Shown here in pieces: positions 35,540 to 46,364 of a DNA stretch of 64,000 nucleotides (position 1 is its first letter; each line of letters opens with the position of its first letter). Position numbers and translations under genes: made by a program. The notes beneath the pieces are model-generated. The model made no database searches. It was not told the origin of the DNA and was given only the letters and a program-made list of their open reading frames with translations. The stretch covers positions 1,302,001 through 1,366,000 of the forward strand of contig JBAOKB010000020.1 in assembly GCA_037044905.1 (NCBI GenBank), written 5' to 3'. This DNA comes from Hortaea werneckii. Its lineage: Eukaryota > Ascomycota > Dothideomycetes > Mycosphaerellales > Teratosphaeriaceae.

Positions 35540-36410
35540 GATCGATGCGTCTGTCCGCCTACGGCGGGCCATTCATCTCGACGATGTCATCCTCGTTCGG
35601 CGCATAGTCCGCAGCAATCCGAGGCTGCTACAAAATGCCGATTATGAAGATAAAAGCAACACAAGCCTGCACCTTGCCGCCGGGCATGGCTTCGTAGAGA
35701 TCGTGCAGTACTTGCTCGAAGCTGGTCACGAAGAGAAGGAGATCAGCGTCAACACGGACAATGACACGCCTCTCATGTGCGCAGCAAGGAATGGGCACGT
35801 GGAGGTGGGCAAGCTATTGGTACAGGAATTCCCCAGATGTATACCATATCAGAACAAGAGCGGCTTGGACGCGTTAGCCATCGCTTCTCAGCACCCGGCA
35901 AGCACAGCTCTGATCCCAGTGCTTCTGAGTAACCCGCTCTTCCCGGCGGATCCAGAAAGCAGAGACCGTGACGGCAACGTAGCGCTCCATCACGCCTCGG
36001 CCTCGGGCTCTCTCAAATCACTACGCATATTGCTCGCAGCTGGGGCCAACCCTCTTGCAAAGAACAACTACGACTGGACGCCGTTAGCCTACAGCCAGAC
36101 AGTGGCAGCAGAAGTCTACTTCAAGAACCTCGTTGCAGAGTTCGAGAGGCGTAAAGTGGAAGGCGCAAAGCTAGACGAACAGCGTGAGAGGCAGCGAACG
36201 GCAGGCGTACGCTTGGTCGAAGAAGATGCTACAAGCGGAAAAGGTGGCAAAGGTAGTATGGAAGAGGACGAAATCATTGGCGATGTCCTGAAGAGACACT
36301 GGAGTCCAACCGAGAAGAGACAGCCTCCTACGCCCGGCTCAGCCCCAAGGCATGAGTGGGGTCTGGGTTTGCAGCATGTTAGGACCAGGTCGGGAAGCGG
36401 TGGTCGATGA
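35540..36410 (+). CDS. Ankyrin-repeat protein (first exon uncertain)
   Basis: Protein of about four to five ankyrin repeats, probably a cytosolic or nuclear adaptor. From the acceptor at 35539 the sequence reads RLRRAIHLDD, then NTSLHLAAGHGFVEIVQYLL, TPLMCAARNGHVEVGKLL, NVALHHASASGSLKSLRILL and a final TPLAYSQ repeat. A charged tail ends in SGSGGR. The start lies in an upstream exon. The only in-frame solution I found is ATG at 35433 with a weak GTGGCC donor at 35474; the better-looking GTATGT donor at 35483 gives the wrong phase. Function is unknown. Confidence 0.8.
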
Positions 36411-37900
36411 TCGCGCAACCTGTTCAAACTACAACGCGCCCTTCCCGAGGATATAGCTTGACACTCTCACACTCTACGCCTCGACCGCTACTATCAAACG
36501 CCTCTGGCCATACAATGAATTGCATTGGCTGCAAAAACTTTTATCTCAGATGGCCGGTAGACCTGTGCCTTCCAGCCTACATGGAAGGCAAGGTCGCACT
36601 CATTGGCTTTCATTGCCAGGACTCGGAATCAACGGACAATAGTCTGCTGCATGCTTCCTGTCGCCATGCGTGTTCGGCTATCTCCTGTTGCCCTTTGACA
36701 AATCTGTGTAGGGTAGTGATCTGGCCATCTGGAATCTCGTAAACAAGGCTGCATATGGCGCCTGTTTTCTCAGACCATTGCATCGCCTAAGCTCTTCAGT
36801 CGTATACATTGCTATTCACAAGCCTGTCAATTGCAGCGACCTACCATTGGCCCTCCGCGGGTAGCTTAGACTATGCTGTTCTGCAAGTTGAGCTGGCGCC
36901 GGCGATGCCGAAGATTCCGGGGCTGGCCCTGGTAAAGAAGCCCATTTCATAAGTACCTTCACTTGTCGTGCCGCCTCCTCTCTTCATTGGTGGCATCACA
37001 ATTGTCTATTAGATGAACACATTTGATGCCGTGGTCAAAGCAAGAAGTAGTGGCGTTTGCCACAAATCATCGGTGGTAAGAGCCAACAATAGTTCCTTCG
37101 AGGAAGCTACCTAGGTATGTGTATGGTAGCTGGCAGCGTCTTAACAACACATATTTTGGTTTCCTTGGTCTACCGCTCTTGATCACGGTATCTATAGATA
37201 GAAAAGAAAAAGAGAGGGAGGGAAAAAAAAAAAAAAAAAGCTCGTGTTGGTGAACAACGACGATGCTTCCGAGGCTACCCGAAACCAGCACCATGCATCA
37301 GGACCTCACTCGTCCTATGTTTTCTGCTTCGCTTCTCGCCTTTTCGCAACGTTATCGCAGCGATAATAATACCACGGCGGCAACATCTATGCATAACACA
37401 GGCGGACTTCCATCTTTACGCACAGCCAGCACCTCACCACAGCTAGCCGCCCGATGTACGAAGCTCTTCAGCTATACTCTCGCGTTTCTGTCCAGTCATG
37501 CGTCTATTTCACCGGTTCGGCTGCAGCCTGGCGTCTGACAACTATGCACCTATAATTCGTCGCCTTCGTACATGAACTGACAGTGAGGCGTCTGACGCGA
37601 GGCACCATCTGCGAATGTACATGCATACTCTATATGAGTCGGAGTCGACAGCCTGATGCGAGTGTGCACACCACGCGTTCCGGCTGACAGCGAAGCTGAA
37701 CTCCCAAGTACTGATTAAATATGTACTGTGGTTCACAGGAGCGGAGAGCCTTGCTCTTCCCTTAGGTGACTCATATTCTCCTTGTCTTTGGTTTGGTTCC
37801 TGTCCGACTTCTTCATTTTGGCGCGTCTGTTGCAAAACATCTTTGCCAGTGCAGCGAAGCATCTATCATGAGGACTTCGTTTCGCTGCGTGCCAGTGCAC
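36411..37900. other. Intergenic
   Basis: About 1.5 kb with no supported gene. It contains a TACCTAGGTA palindrome at 37108-37117 and a run of 17 A at 37223-37239. The second half is the calpain promoter or leader. Confidence 0.5.
37108..37117. promoter_or_regulatory. TACCTAGGTA palindrome
   Basis: Fourth copy, about 800 bases upstream of the calpain-like gene. Confidence 0.5.
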
Positions 37901-40472
37901 ATGGCTGAATCTGATCCATCTCAACCTGAACCGATGCCCTTCCCGATTCGGATCGTAGCTGACCCCCAAGCGCCGCCACCACCGGATAGCACTCAGCCAG
38001 CGTCTAAGTCTTCCCCTCCCAAACGCAGTGACTACTTCTTTGAAGCATGGGACAAGTATCTTTCCATCGAGCCAGAACGCACCAAAAAGTTCTCGGCAGT
38101 GGCAAAGAAGATCGAGGAAGAGAAGGCTCTAATTGCAAGCACGCCCGGTGACGGTTTGCAAAGACAAGAGAATGCAGCGAAGTCGTGGGAGCAAGCTGCA
38201 ACCGAGTGCAAAGCCAAAGTAGCTGCCATTGTGCAAGAATGCAGAAGACTGAATCAGAAATACCGAGACGCAGTCTTCAATCTGGAGGCCAACTCGTATT
38301 GTCTTCAGAATCTCGCAGGGCGCTTTCCGAACGCGATAGACAGCGTCGAGTCTCCACCATGGGTCAAGCGCGTGGAAGACATCTTCGACGATCCTCATTT
38401 CATGAACGACAGCGGTTCGGCGCCAGACGTTCATCAGGGCAACAGTGGCGATTGTTGGTTTCTTGCTTCGCTACTGGCAGTGACGGCAAAGAAGGAGCTC
38501 ATAGACAAAGTTTGCGTTGCTCGAGACGAAGCTTGCGGCGTGTACGGGTTTGTGTTCTACCGAGATGGCGAATTTATGCACGAGGTCATTGATGACAAGC
38601 TCTACCTTCGAGTTGGGGACGATGACGACCTGGCCGTGGTCCGCAACTGGGACAGAGACGAAAAACGAGGATTGTCGCTTACCCATGACGAGGACAAACT
38701 CAAAACACAATTCCAAAAGGGCGACGAAGCACTCTACTTTTCACACTGCAAGTCAAACGAGACTTGGCTCCCGCTAATTGAAAAGGCGTACGCTAAAGCC
38801 CATGGAGACTATGCCGCCATCGAGGGTGGCTATGCGAGTGAGGGTATTGAAGACCTCACAGGAGGAGTGGCCGCAGTGATCAACCCAGAAGACATCATGG
38901 ACAAGAATCGCTTCTGGAGAGAGCAGCTGAGTCAGGTCAACAAGAAGTATCTCTTCGGTGGTGGCTCCAAGCCAAGCAACGCGAAAGGCTTGATAGGTTC
39001 CCATGCGTATGCCGTCCTTGAAGCGTGGGAAGAAGGTGACCTCAAGTTGCTAAAGCTGCGCAACCCTTGGGGCGACACCGAATGGGAGGGCGATTGGGCA
39101 GATGGTAGCAAGCAGTGGACTCCGGAAATGATGCAAAAGCTCAAACATCAATTTGGCGACGAAGGTATCTTCTGGATGACATACAAAGACTTTCTCAAGC
39201 ACTTCCCGGCCATCAATCGAGTCCGTCTATTTGATAGCGATTGGAAAGTTGCGCAGCAATGGACTTGTGTCAATGTGCCCTGGACTGTCGACTACCTCGA
39301 GACCAAGTTTCAGTTCACCATCAAACAGCAAGGACCGGTAGTCATCGTACTCTCACAGCCTGACGATCGGTATTATCAAGGTCTCACAGGCCGCTACAGT
39401 CGCTCACTGCACTTCCGAGTCTACCGTAAAGATCACCAGGACAACGAGCGGTGGATTGTCCGCAGTATGCACAACAGTGGCAACGAAACGGCCTTCACGA
39501 GAAGTGTATCTGCCGAGCTAGACGACCTCGAGCCTGGCACGTACGATGTCGTGTTCAAGATCACGGCTACGCGCAACGCAGACGCTACAACTGCAGAGGA
39601 GGCCATATTCCGATACGCACATTCAGCAAAGGAGAAATTGCTTCATGTCGGCAGACGCTTCGAATACGCCAATACCAAAGGCAATCTTAGAGCTATGGAG
39701 GAGTCCGTCAAAGCAGAGAAAAAGCGGATGAAGAAGTCAAGGAAGAAGGATTCACTCCGGGCAGAGCGCAAAATGAAGCGCAGCTCAAGAGAAAAGGCCC
39801 GGTGCCGAAAGCAGCGCAAAGACGATGCAATGAAAGAGAAGCGGAAGGCCTATAAGATTGCACAGACCCAGAAGAGCCACAGGCAAGCGCAGCAGACCTC
39901 GCAGTGTAAATGCGCCGAGTCCAAATCTACGCAAACAGAGATCGGTGGCAAGCCGAGCAGCGAAGACAGTTCAGAAAAGGGATTTCACGTCGTCGAAAAG
40001 AAAGCCGAGGCAATTCAAGAGGATTGCACGTCCACCGCAGACAATGCCGAAAATGGGGGAAATGATGCCACGGAAAAGATGGCCAATCTCAAGCTTCAGC
40101 CTGACCAGACTGGCAAGACTGATAGCGACCTCCCCACTACAAGTCCTCCAGCCGACGAGGACTACGAATCTTCCATGGCGTCTCCGGAAGAGCTGTCCGA
40201 CGAGGACTTTGAATGTGAGCATCCCTCTGAACCTTCAAAAATTGGATAATGAAAGCTGATAGTAGATGTACATAGTCGACTCCGAAATCGACGGCCCACC
40301 GAGTTTGAGCGACCAAGACTCTGACGAGAAAACGCGCAAGCATTCCAAGAGCAACGAGATCTTCGCGGATGACCCCTGGAACGCTCTATGCGTGCTCGGC
40401 CTCCGGGTGTACACACTAAACAGCGAGGCGAACATCGAAGTCATCAAGCCCGAAAGCCAGACCCTTGCGTAG
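37901..40472 (+). CDS. Calpain-like cysteine protease
   Basis: Papain-fold protease of family C2. Exons are 37901-40214 and 40276-40472 (836 residues); an in-frame ATG at 37868 is the alternative start. The catalytic triad is intact: C185 (GNSGDCWFLAS), H368 (GSHAYAVLEAW) and N388 (LRNPWGDTEW). A coiled segment precedes the protease core; a beta-sandwich-like domain (residues ~450-590) follows. Then comes a striking Lys/Arg-rich stretch (about 610-680) and an acidic tail. The terminal exon adds DDPWNALCVLGLRVYTLN, a segment I associate with other fungal calpain-like proteins. It is not obviously the pH-signalling protease PalB/Rim13. Substrate unknown. Confidence 0.9.
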
Positions 40473-40705
40473 AGAGGAAGAAGCGGAAGTCAAGTATTGT
40501 AAGAAATATGCAGGAGCCATGACATGTTTGTCAGATGGTCGTGGTTACAAAAAGAGAAGAACTATATTCAAGGATATGGGAAAAAAAGGGAAAAAAAAAA
40601 AACGCTGAAAAAGGTCCGCCAAATAACAAGGAAATTCCTCCCAACTCCTTCGCCATGCTTGCTGTACATAGAAATCTGTGTATAAAATGCGGGGAAAAAC
40701 GCCTC

Positions 40706-42931
40706 TCAATGCGCTCGACCAAAGTCCAAATCTGGCAGTCTCGGTTGTCGGTCGGGACTCCTGCTCACACTCCTGTCGGTGCGATATCCCATGCTCGCTG
40801 CACTCGAGACGAGATGATCGTTATCGTCGTCCCGTGCGAACCTCGAAGGCCGGCTTAAGCTGCGTCCTGATTCTGCGGGGGATTCGGGTCGAGGAGGCAC
40901 GGGGTCATATCGTCCTTTGTGGTCGCCGAACGGTGCCGCTGAGACAATTGGGCCTCTATACGCCGTATCGCCGCCTTTCTGGGCCATCGGTTCCATGAGC
41001 AGTGAGTTTCGCGCGTCGAGGGGAGTGAGATCGTCTAGGTCGTGACCCAGCTTCTCTTTCTCCTTCTCCTTGCGAGCTCTCCTGTGTGGGTTCTCCTTGA
41101 TACAAGCAATGAGCGCGTTGACCGCGATCAAGATTGCCAGGATACCGGTGAGGGTGCATTGCACGACGATCAGCACAAGACCCGTGACAGTCTTGGTGGT
41201 CTGGTTCATGCCCAGTTCTTCCACAAAGACGAGAACGCAGATCACAGAGATGACCCGCACAGTCTGGATGGTAATGTTGATCCATCTCGAACTCTTCCGC
41301 TCAAAGGGGCGCGTCCACAGCAGTAGCGCCAGCATCAGGGCTTCAACAACCAACTGACCAACTGTCTGGGCCATACCGTGTCCGTTTGCGCCAGCTATCA
41401 CGCATGCTCTTGCAAGCATATAGACAATGACCGGCACGAACAGCCACCAGTAACCTTTCTTGTAATTCTCATAGAACAGATTGTACTTCACCCATGTCTC
41501 CTTGTCCTCGTATAGCTTTCCAGCGTCACCCTCCATCCTCTTGTATTGGTGCGCCTTGGTATAGATACGCCAGCTGAAGAAAGCAAGGACGCAAGTGAAC
41601 AATGCCAAGGTAACGCCCGCTAGGATCTTGGCCGCCCAGGAGTCGCCGTTGGTGAATTGATAGATGCAGTACATGGTCCAGATACCGTAGAGAAGCAGGA
41701 TCAAGTTTGTCAACGCTTTCGCCAATCTCCACCAGTATCGCTTGCGCCAGGACTCCATGGATTTGGGAATAGTGCCGAACATGCTCCAAGCTTCCAGGAT
41801 GAGCTTGAGCAGCAAAATCAGGACAACGATCGCACCAACAACAATGGCCCAGATCAGCAGGAGCGTCATGAAGGTATTGGAGGCCGGAATAGCGAGTTGC
41901 TCCACATACGCTTGCATGCCGCTCACAAAATGCTTCTCACTCGTTTGATTTCCGGATGACGTGGCGTTGTCCGATCCACCATGAACGTCGGTCGAGGAGC
42001 CGTTGACGCTGACAGTCGTCCCGTCTCTAGCCCAAAGGAGCGCAGTCTCAATCCCACGGCGCATGAGTCCGGAGGAAGAGGAGCTGTTGCTGCCGTCGCT
42101 GTACACCAGGGTCGCATTCTGAAGATATTCCCAATTGGCATGTGTGAGGTTTCCTCCAGTGGACGAACGGAAGCTGTCGATGCTCCGCTGCATTGAGCCC
42201 CATGGGATCAGGCCGGTGGAGAACGCGAAGTTGCTCGAGAAGCTTTGGTACACCTGCGGATACTGGACACTCAACATACCATTCAGCGCCATACTCTGGA
42301 ACCAGCCAAAGACTTCGGTGAAGGATGGAGAGGAAGTCGAAGCACCTGGATGACCGCCAGCTGCTAACGCAGAGGCTGCAGACATTGCCAATGCAGCGCC
42401 AGCTACACCGCCTGCGATATAGGACACTGAGGGCATATTGAGAGTGTGACCGTTTCCAACAGTGGACTCCACGCAACCAACCGTCTTGCCGCCCGAGCCC
42501 GTCAATTCCATCTTCACATTGCCGTCCAGGTCGGGTATAGAGAAAGCTATTGAGGGGATCTGCGATGCATATTCCTCAGGTATTGTTTCTGAGCCGGAAG
42601 AGGCGAAGCTTGCAGCAGGCACGGGGCACATTCGCTCCATGTCGTGTTCACAGGGGTCAAATGTCTTTGTGTATACCGTCTTGCCGTAGGCTGTAACTAT
42701 GAGCTTTGCAGTCACGTTTTGCTCCACCTCACTCGTTCCGGCCACATCGAAATTTATTATTCGGGTGTTTTTGTTGTATGTGACGTCCAGCTTGTCTACG
42801 CTCACGGATCCGTTGTTCATACAGAGTGAGTATCCTGTGGTACTCAGAACGTCGGCTCCCAACACGCTGACCGGCAGCATGCTGAGTATTGCGGCCGACA
42901 GTAGCCATGGTGATGTTGAAGAGAGTCGCAT
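40706..42931 (-). CDS. Flc/TRP-like membrane protein with ML-like domain
   Basis: Multi-pass protein of the fungal flavin-carrier/TRP-like channel family, linked in yeasts to ER FAD import, calcium handling and wall integrity. Intronless, 741 residues, starting at the ATG of MRLSSTSPWLLSAAILSMLP, a signal peptide. An ML-like lumenal domain with paired cysteines occupies about 30-165. A Ser/Asn-rich lumenal segment follows, then about eight or nine membrane helices (about 325-610, beginning NTFMTLLLIWAIVVGAIVVL). The cytosolic tail is disordered with many Ser-Pro/Ser-Arg sites. Family membership is firm; transport activity is inferred. Confidence 0.9.
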   Translation of the reverse strand: MRLSSTSPWLLSAAILSMLPVSVLGADVLSTTGYSLCMNNGSVSVDKLDVTYNKNTRIINFDVAGTSEVEQNVTAKLIVTAYGKTVYTKTFDPCEHDMERMCPVPAASFASSGSETIPEEYASQIPSIAFSIPDLDGNVKMELTGSGGKTVGCVESTVGNGHTLNMPSVSYIAGGVAGAALAMSAASALAAGGHPGASTSSPSFTEVFGWFQSMALNGMLSVQYPQVYQSFSSNFAFSTGLIPWGSMQRSIDSFRSSTGGNLTHANWEYLQNATLVYSDGSNSSSSSGLMRRGIETALLWARDGTTVSVNGSSTDVHGGSDNATSSGNQTSEKHFVSGMQAYVEQLAIPASNTFMTLLLIWAIVVGAIVVLILLLKLILEAWSMFGTIPKSMESWRKRYWWRLAKALTNLILLLYGIWTMYCIYQFTNGDSWAAKILAGVTLALFTCVLAFFSWRIYTKAHQYKRMEGDAGKLYEDKETWVKYNLFYENYKKGYWWLFVPVIVYMLARACVIAGANGHGMAQTVGQLVVEALMLALLLWTRPFERKSSRWINITIQTVRVISVICVLVFVEELGMNQTTKTVTGLVLIVVQCTLTGILAILIAVNALIACIKENPHRRARKEKEKEKLGHDLDDLTPLDARNSLLMEPMAQKGGDTAYRGPIVSAAPFGDHKGRYDPVPPRPESPAESGRSLSRPSRFARDDDNDHLVSSAASMGYRTDRSVSRSPDRQPRLPDLDFGRAH

Positions 42932-44125
42932 GGTCGCGCAAATAGAGGCCAATGGCCCAGGGCTCCCTTGATGCGCTTGCCCTCAGCTAAGGTAAGTCGT
43001 ACAAAATTCTGTGCAGGTGCGGAAGAACGGTAAGGCTGAAAGAGGAGTATTGCACGACGTCTAGGGGTTTCGTATGGGAGTCGATAATGTTTCGGGCAGT
43101 TCCAGGAGTGTTTCGCATGCAAATTTCAGGAGAAGCGACAGACGATTGCGTGAAGCGATAGAACAGAGAAGAGATGTTTGGAATGAGAGTGAACGAGCAA
43201 AGGCAAAACGCTAAGAGGGAACAACAAAAACGGACGAAAACGCTGCGAATGATGGAGCAAGACACGATGCCGATGTTGCGGGAGATACGAGGCAGGGCGC
43301 GTGGATGGATGGCAGATGTTGGACCACGCGCAGCCCTGACCAGCTGCCGGACCCAATTGGGTTACAGAAGGCCTGCAGTAGAGTACAGCCGCACGGACTC
43401 GCTCTATTTCGGGATTTGAACCGAGAGGTCCCTGTGTGAGTCTAGACCTGCGAGAGCTGCTGGTGAGAGAGAGGTTCTTTTAGAGCCAGAGACAGTTGTT
43501 GATCCGTTGTCGTTTAAAACGTGAGGCCAGGTCATCTTAAGAGATCTAATCTGTCGGCGGTCGGAGAGGCGTGGTCGCTACAGCGGCGGCCCAGCGGCGA
43601 GGCTGTGACACCCATTCATGACCGTATCTTCGTGCAAATGCTGCGCCGTCTAGGAGATCGCATACATACTTTCCACTGCAGGATCTAGCGATGTAGTTCA
43701 CTGGCGTTTCGGGGTGCAAGATTTTGCGTTGCTGACGCACGCGAGGTGCGCTGAGGCTGAGCACGCATCGCAGAGGATCATGGCCGCTGAGATTACTATG
43801 TATTCACGATGTGTCTTCCAGTAGTTCCGTGCTGATTTAGGCGGGCCGGCAGGATCCGACGGCCGGTGACCCCGGCGAGCCGTGACCGCTATAGGCGGTA
43901 ACGTCTTACTGTACCGCGCGGTCTCAAGTGGAACGCGTCAAGTTAAAGCGTGGCGCTGTATAGTAGAGCGCTGATGGACGTGTCGAGATGAGCCGGTGTT
44001 GACCGAGTGTGTACGCCATGATCCATAGAATATAGGTAATACATAGCTGGAGATAACACCGTCCGCAGGCGTCAATGCAGCTGGAAGTGCAGGCCGCTCC
44101 CGATCGGAACAACCGTCGGTTCATA
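42932..44125. other. Intergenic, between Flc gene and transposon
   Basis: About 1.2 kb of ordinary base composition, including the Flc promoter. It has no supported gene. A sequence at 43406-43424 resembles a minus-strand tRNA B box but has no matching T-arm. Confidence 0.5.
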
Positions 44126-45740
44126 AATTCATGGGCCCAAGCGCGGGGTTAAAGCTTATAGCGCGCTTTATTAATAATACACCCCTTTACTTTAAACTAC
44201 TACAACACACTTAATTTTTATCTAAATTATGCTAACGAAAAGCGAGTAGAAGACTCTAACTAAAGCCTAAATTATTACTAAAGTCGGTATTAAAAAAGAC
44301 TAAAGAATAAGCGTATAATTACTATTTAAAACTAAAGCGCGTATTAGAGAGATCGTATCTAGTAGCTAGCTAGCCCTTAGCACTTATAAACGCTAGTAAA
44401 AGGATATATAATATAAAGGCCTTATCGAAGGCCTTTATAAAAGGCGTAAGAAGAGCCTATATCTTAGTCGACTACTAGCTCTATTAGCAAATATATTAAA
44501 TAAGCTTAGTACTAGCCTTTATAGTTACCGTAATCGCTCTATAAAAGTAGCCGCCTACTACTATTTAGTTAATATCTATACCCTTAGAGGTTCTATCTAT
44601 ACTCGAAAGCCTCTAATTAACTATAGCTAAGTGCCTTAATAGAAAGAGATACCTTAAAAGGCTATAGATCTACACTAGTGCTATACCTCGAAGAAAAAAG
44701 GCCTTATATATCTCTTTTAGTATAAAAGGATATTTACTAACGAATACTATATCCCCTTAGACCTCTAGTACGCTAATACTACCTTCTATAACGAAGGTAC
44801 TTTAAACGAGCCTTAGAACTAAGTAACGAAGCCGAAGGACTAGCCTAAAGGCCGCCTCTTAATCTATATTACTACTAGAGTTACTTAATAGGACCGTATT
44901 AAGCTAGTCTTCTTCTATAATAAGTACTTTAAGGCTAAAGATAACTATAAGGAGTAGTAAAAACATAAGCTAAGGCGTAATAGGAGGCCCTATAAGGCTA
45001 TAAGTAAGGAAGACTTTAATAGAGCGCTTAACTAATAGTTAGCTAAAAAGCCTATCTATAAGACCCTTCTAAAGTCTATAGTTATAACAAATAAGTACTA
45101 CACTAACTATATCTTACTAAGCTATAGAGCGCTCTATAATACTACTAAGTATAGAAGGCCTAGTAGCTAAAGAGCCTTCTTAGTTAAAGACTATGTATAG
45201 AACTATAGTACTTAAGGATCTAGCTAGAATAAAGCTATATACTATAAATAGTAGTATAAGCTTAATCTTAATAATTATCTACTATATTTATTAGATTTAA
45301 ACCCTATTAAAGGCGTATAAAAGCTACTAAATTAACGCTTTCGAAGAATAGACTTCTATAGGCTAAACCTCGACTAGTTTAAGGAGGCTATTCGCAAAGC
45401 TTAGAGGTTTATACTATAAGAATCGATCTAGCGCCTTATTACTAAGATGCTTTAGCGCTACTATAAGGTCGAGAGAGTATTAGCAACCCTCTATCGAAGC
45501 GGCCGGTAGTAATAAGAGTAAAGGGCTAGATAAATAAGGGCTTTAGTAGAGAGGCTACTATAGAGCTTTAATAATAACACCTTTTCGGGAGCTCCTATAG
45601 GCTTTATTTTTAGTGCTCTCTATAGACTATATTATAAAAAAATTAAGTGTGTATAAGTTTTTAGTAAAGTGCCCTACTACTTAGAAGCTAAATAGTAGTA
45701 AATTTAGTAAGCGGGGTTACCTCGGCTGGGCCCATGAATT
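44126..45740 (+). mobile_element. RIP-degraded Tc1/mariner-type DNA transposon
   Basis: A 1.6-kb AT-rich island that differs sharply from both flanks. CpA and TpG are nearly absent (about four in 44401-44700 by my count, against several dozen expected) while TpA is abundant, the signature of RIP. The ends carry AATTCATGGGCCCA (44126-44139) and its reverse complement TGGGCCCATGAATT (45727-45740). Weaker similarity continues inward (GCG-GGGTTA at both edges). Inside is a recognisable but dead transposase. The length fits a single-gene Tc1/mariner element. No clean TA target duplication is visible: TA precedes the left end but CT follows the right. Confidence 0.85.
44868..45515 (+). pseudogene. 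Tc1/mariner transposase remnant (stops at Trp/Gln codons)
   Basis: One reading frame can be followed through many stop codons. At 45291 it reads LDLNPIKGV*KLLN*RF, the third catalytic block of DDE transposases, normally D-x-N-P-I-E; Glu has become Lys, as a G-to-A change in a TpG context would give. Upstream, VKDYV at about 45183-45197 corresponds to the second catalytic Asp block, with 39 residues between the two positions by my count. Stops are TAG or TAA where Trp or Gln would be expected, consistent with RIP. No functional protein can be made. Confidence 0.8.
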
Positions 45741-46364
45741 CTTGAACTTACAGTTGGGAAGTCAAGGAAGGAAGTGGAAGCCTCAGGCTAACAGAGTCAG
45801 CCGGTCCGGCGCGAAACCGAGTGCCGTCGGCTAAGGAGCGAGGGAGCGAGGGAGAAGGTGGTGCAGGCGAATCAGGAAGAGGCGAGAGGGTGAAGAGACT
45901 AGAGCGAGTCCTCCATCCTTGGAAGTTCTCAGGTGCAGCTTCTGAAACACGTCGGCGCCCGCTGAAAGCCTCCTCCGATCCTGACTGCATCGGGAGAAAA
46001 GCTCCAAGCCCAAAGCCCAAGCTCACCCTTTTGCCGCTGGCGCACCGCTCCTTAGATCGGCGCCAGCAGTAGTCTGGGAGCGCGACGCAACCAGCCGGGC
46101 AACTAGCACTGGCTCGACTGGTAAAAATCTCCGTCCAAAAAGACTGAGAGGTGCCACGCGTATCCCACCCCTTCCATGACATCTCCCGGGCCATGATATC
46201 ACCGTTGCCCTAATAAACTGTTAATTGCTGCCCTCTCTGTGTATCTTTTGCTGTATAAAGTAGGAGCGACGAGCGGCCCTACACGCACGAGCATCACCCC
46301 CTCTGCCCCCGCCGGCAATCATTGCCACCCGCCGCGATCAAGCACCATCCCCGTCAGCTGCAAC
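45741..46364. other. Intergenic, promoter of metallophosphoesterase
   Basis: Returns at once to normal composition after the transposon. TATAAA at 46254-46259 lies about 106 bases before the start codon at 46365. A 148-codon minus-strand open frame here looks spurious. Confidence 0.5.
46254..46259 (+). promoter_or_regulatory. Probable TATA box
   Basis: TATAAA 106 bases upstream of the metallophosphoesterase ATG, followed by C-rich leader sequence. Spacing is reasonable; unverified. Confidence 0.45.

Noticed and set aside
43380..43465. Possible minus-strand tRNA (GGTTCAAATCC-like B box)
   Set aside because: The five-base T stem does not pair and no acceptor stem or A box at the right distance was found.
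44126..45740. AT-rich island as a centromere or mitochondrial insertion
   Set aside because: The transposase motif, inverted ends, sharp borders and CpA loss are explained by a RIP-degraded transposon.
45748..46194. 148-codon minus-strand frame next to the transposon
   Set aside because: Biased Ser/Pro/Arg composition and no homology recognisable; overlaps the metallophosphoesterase promoter.
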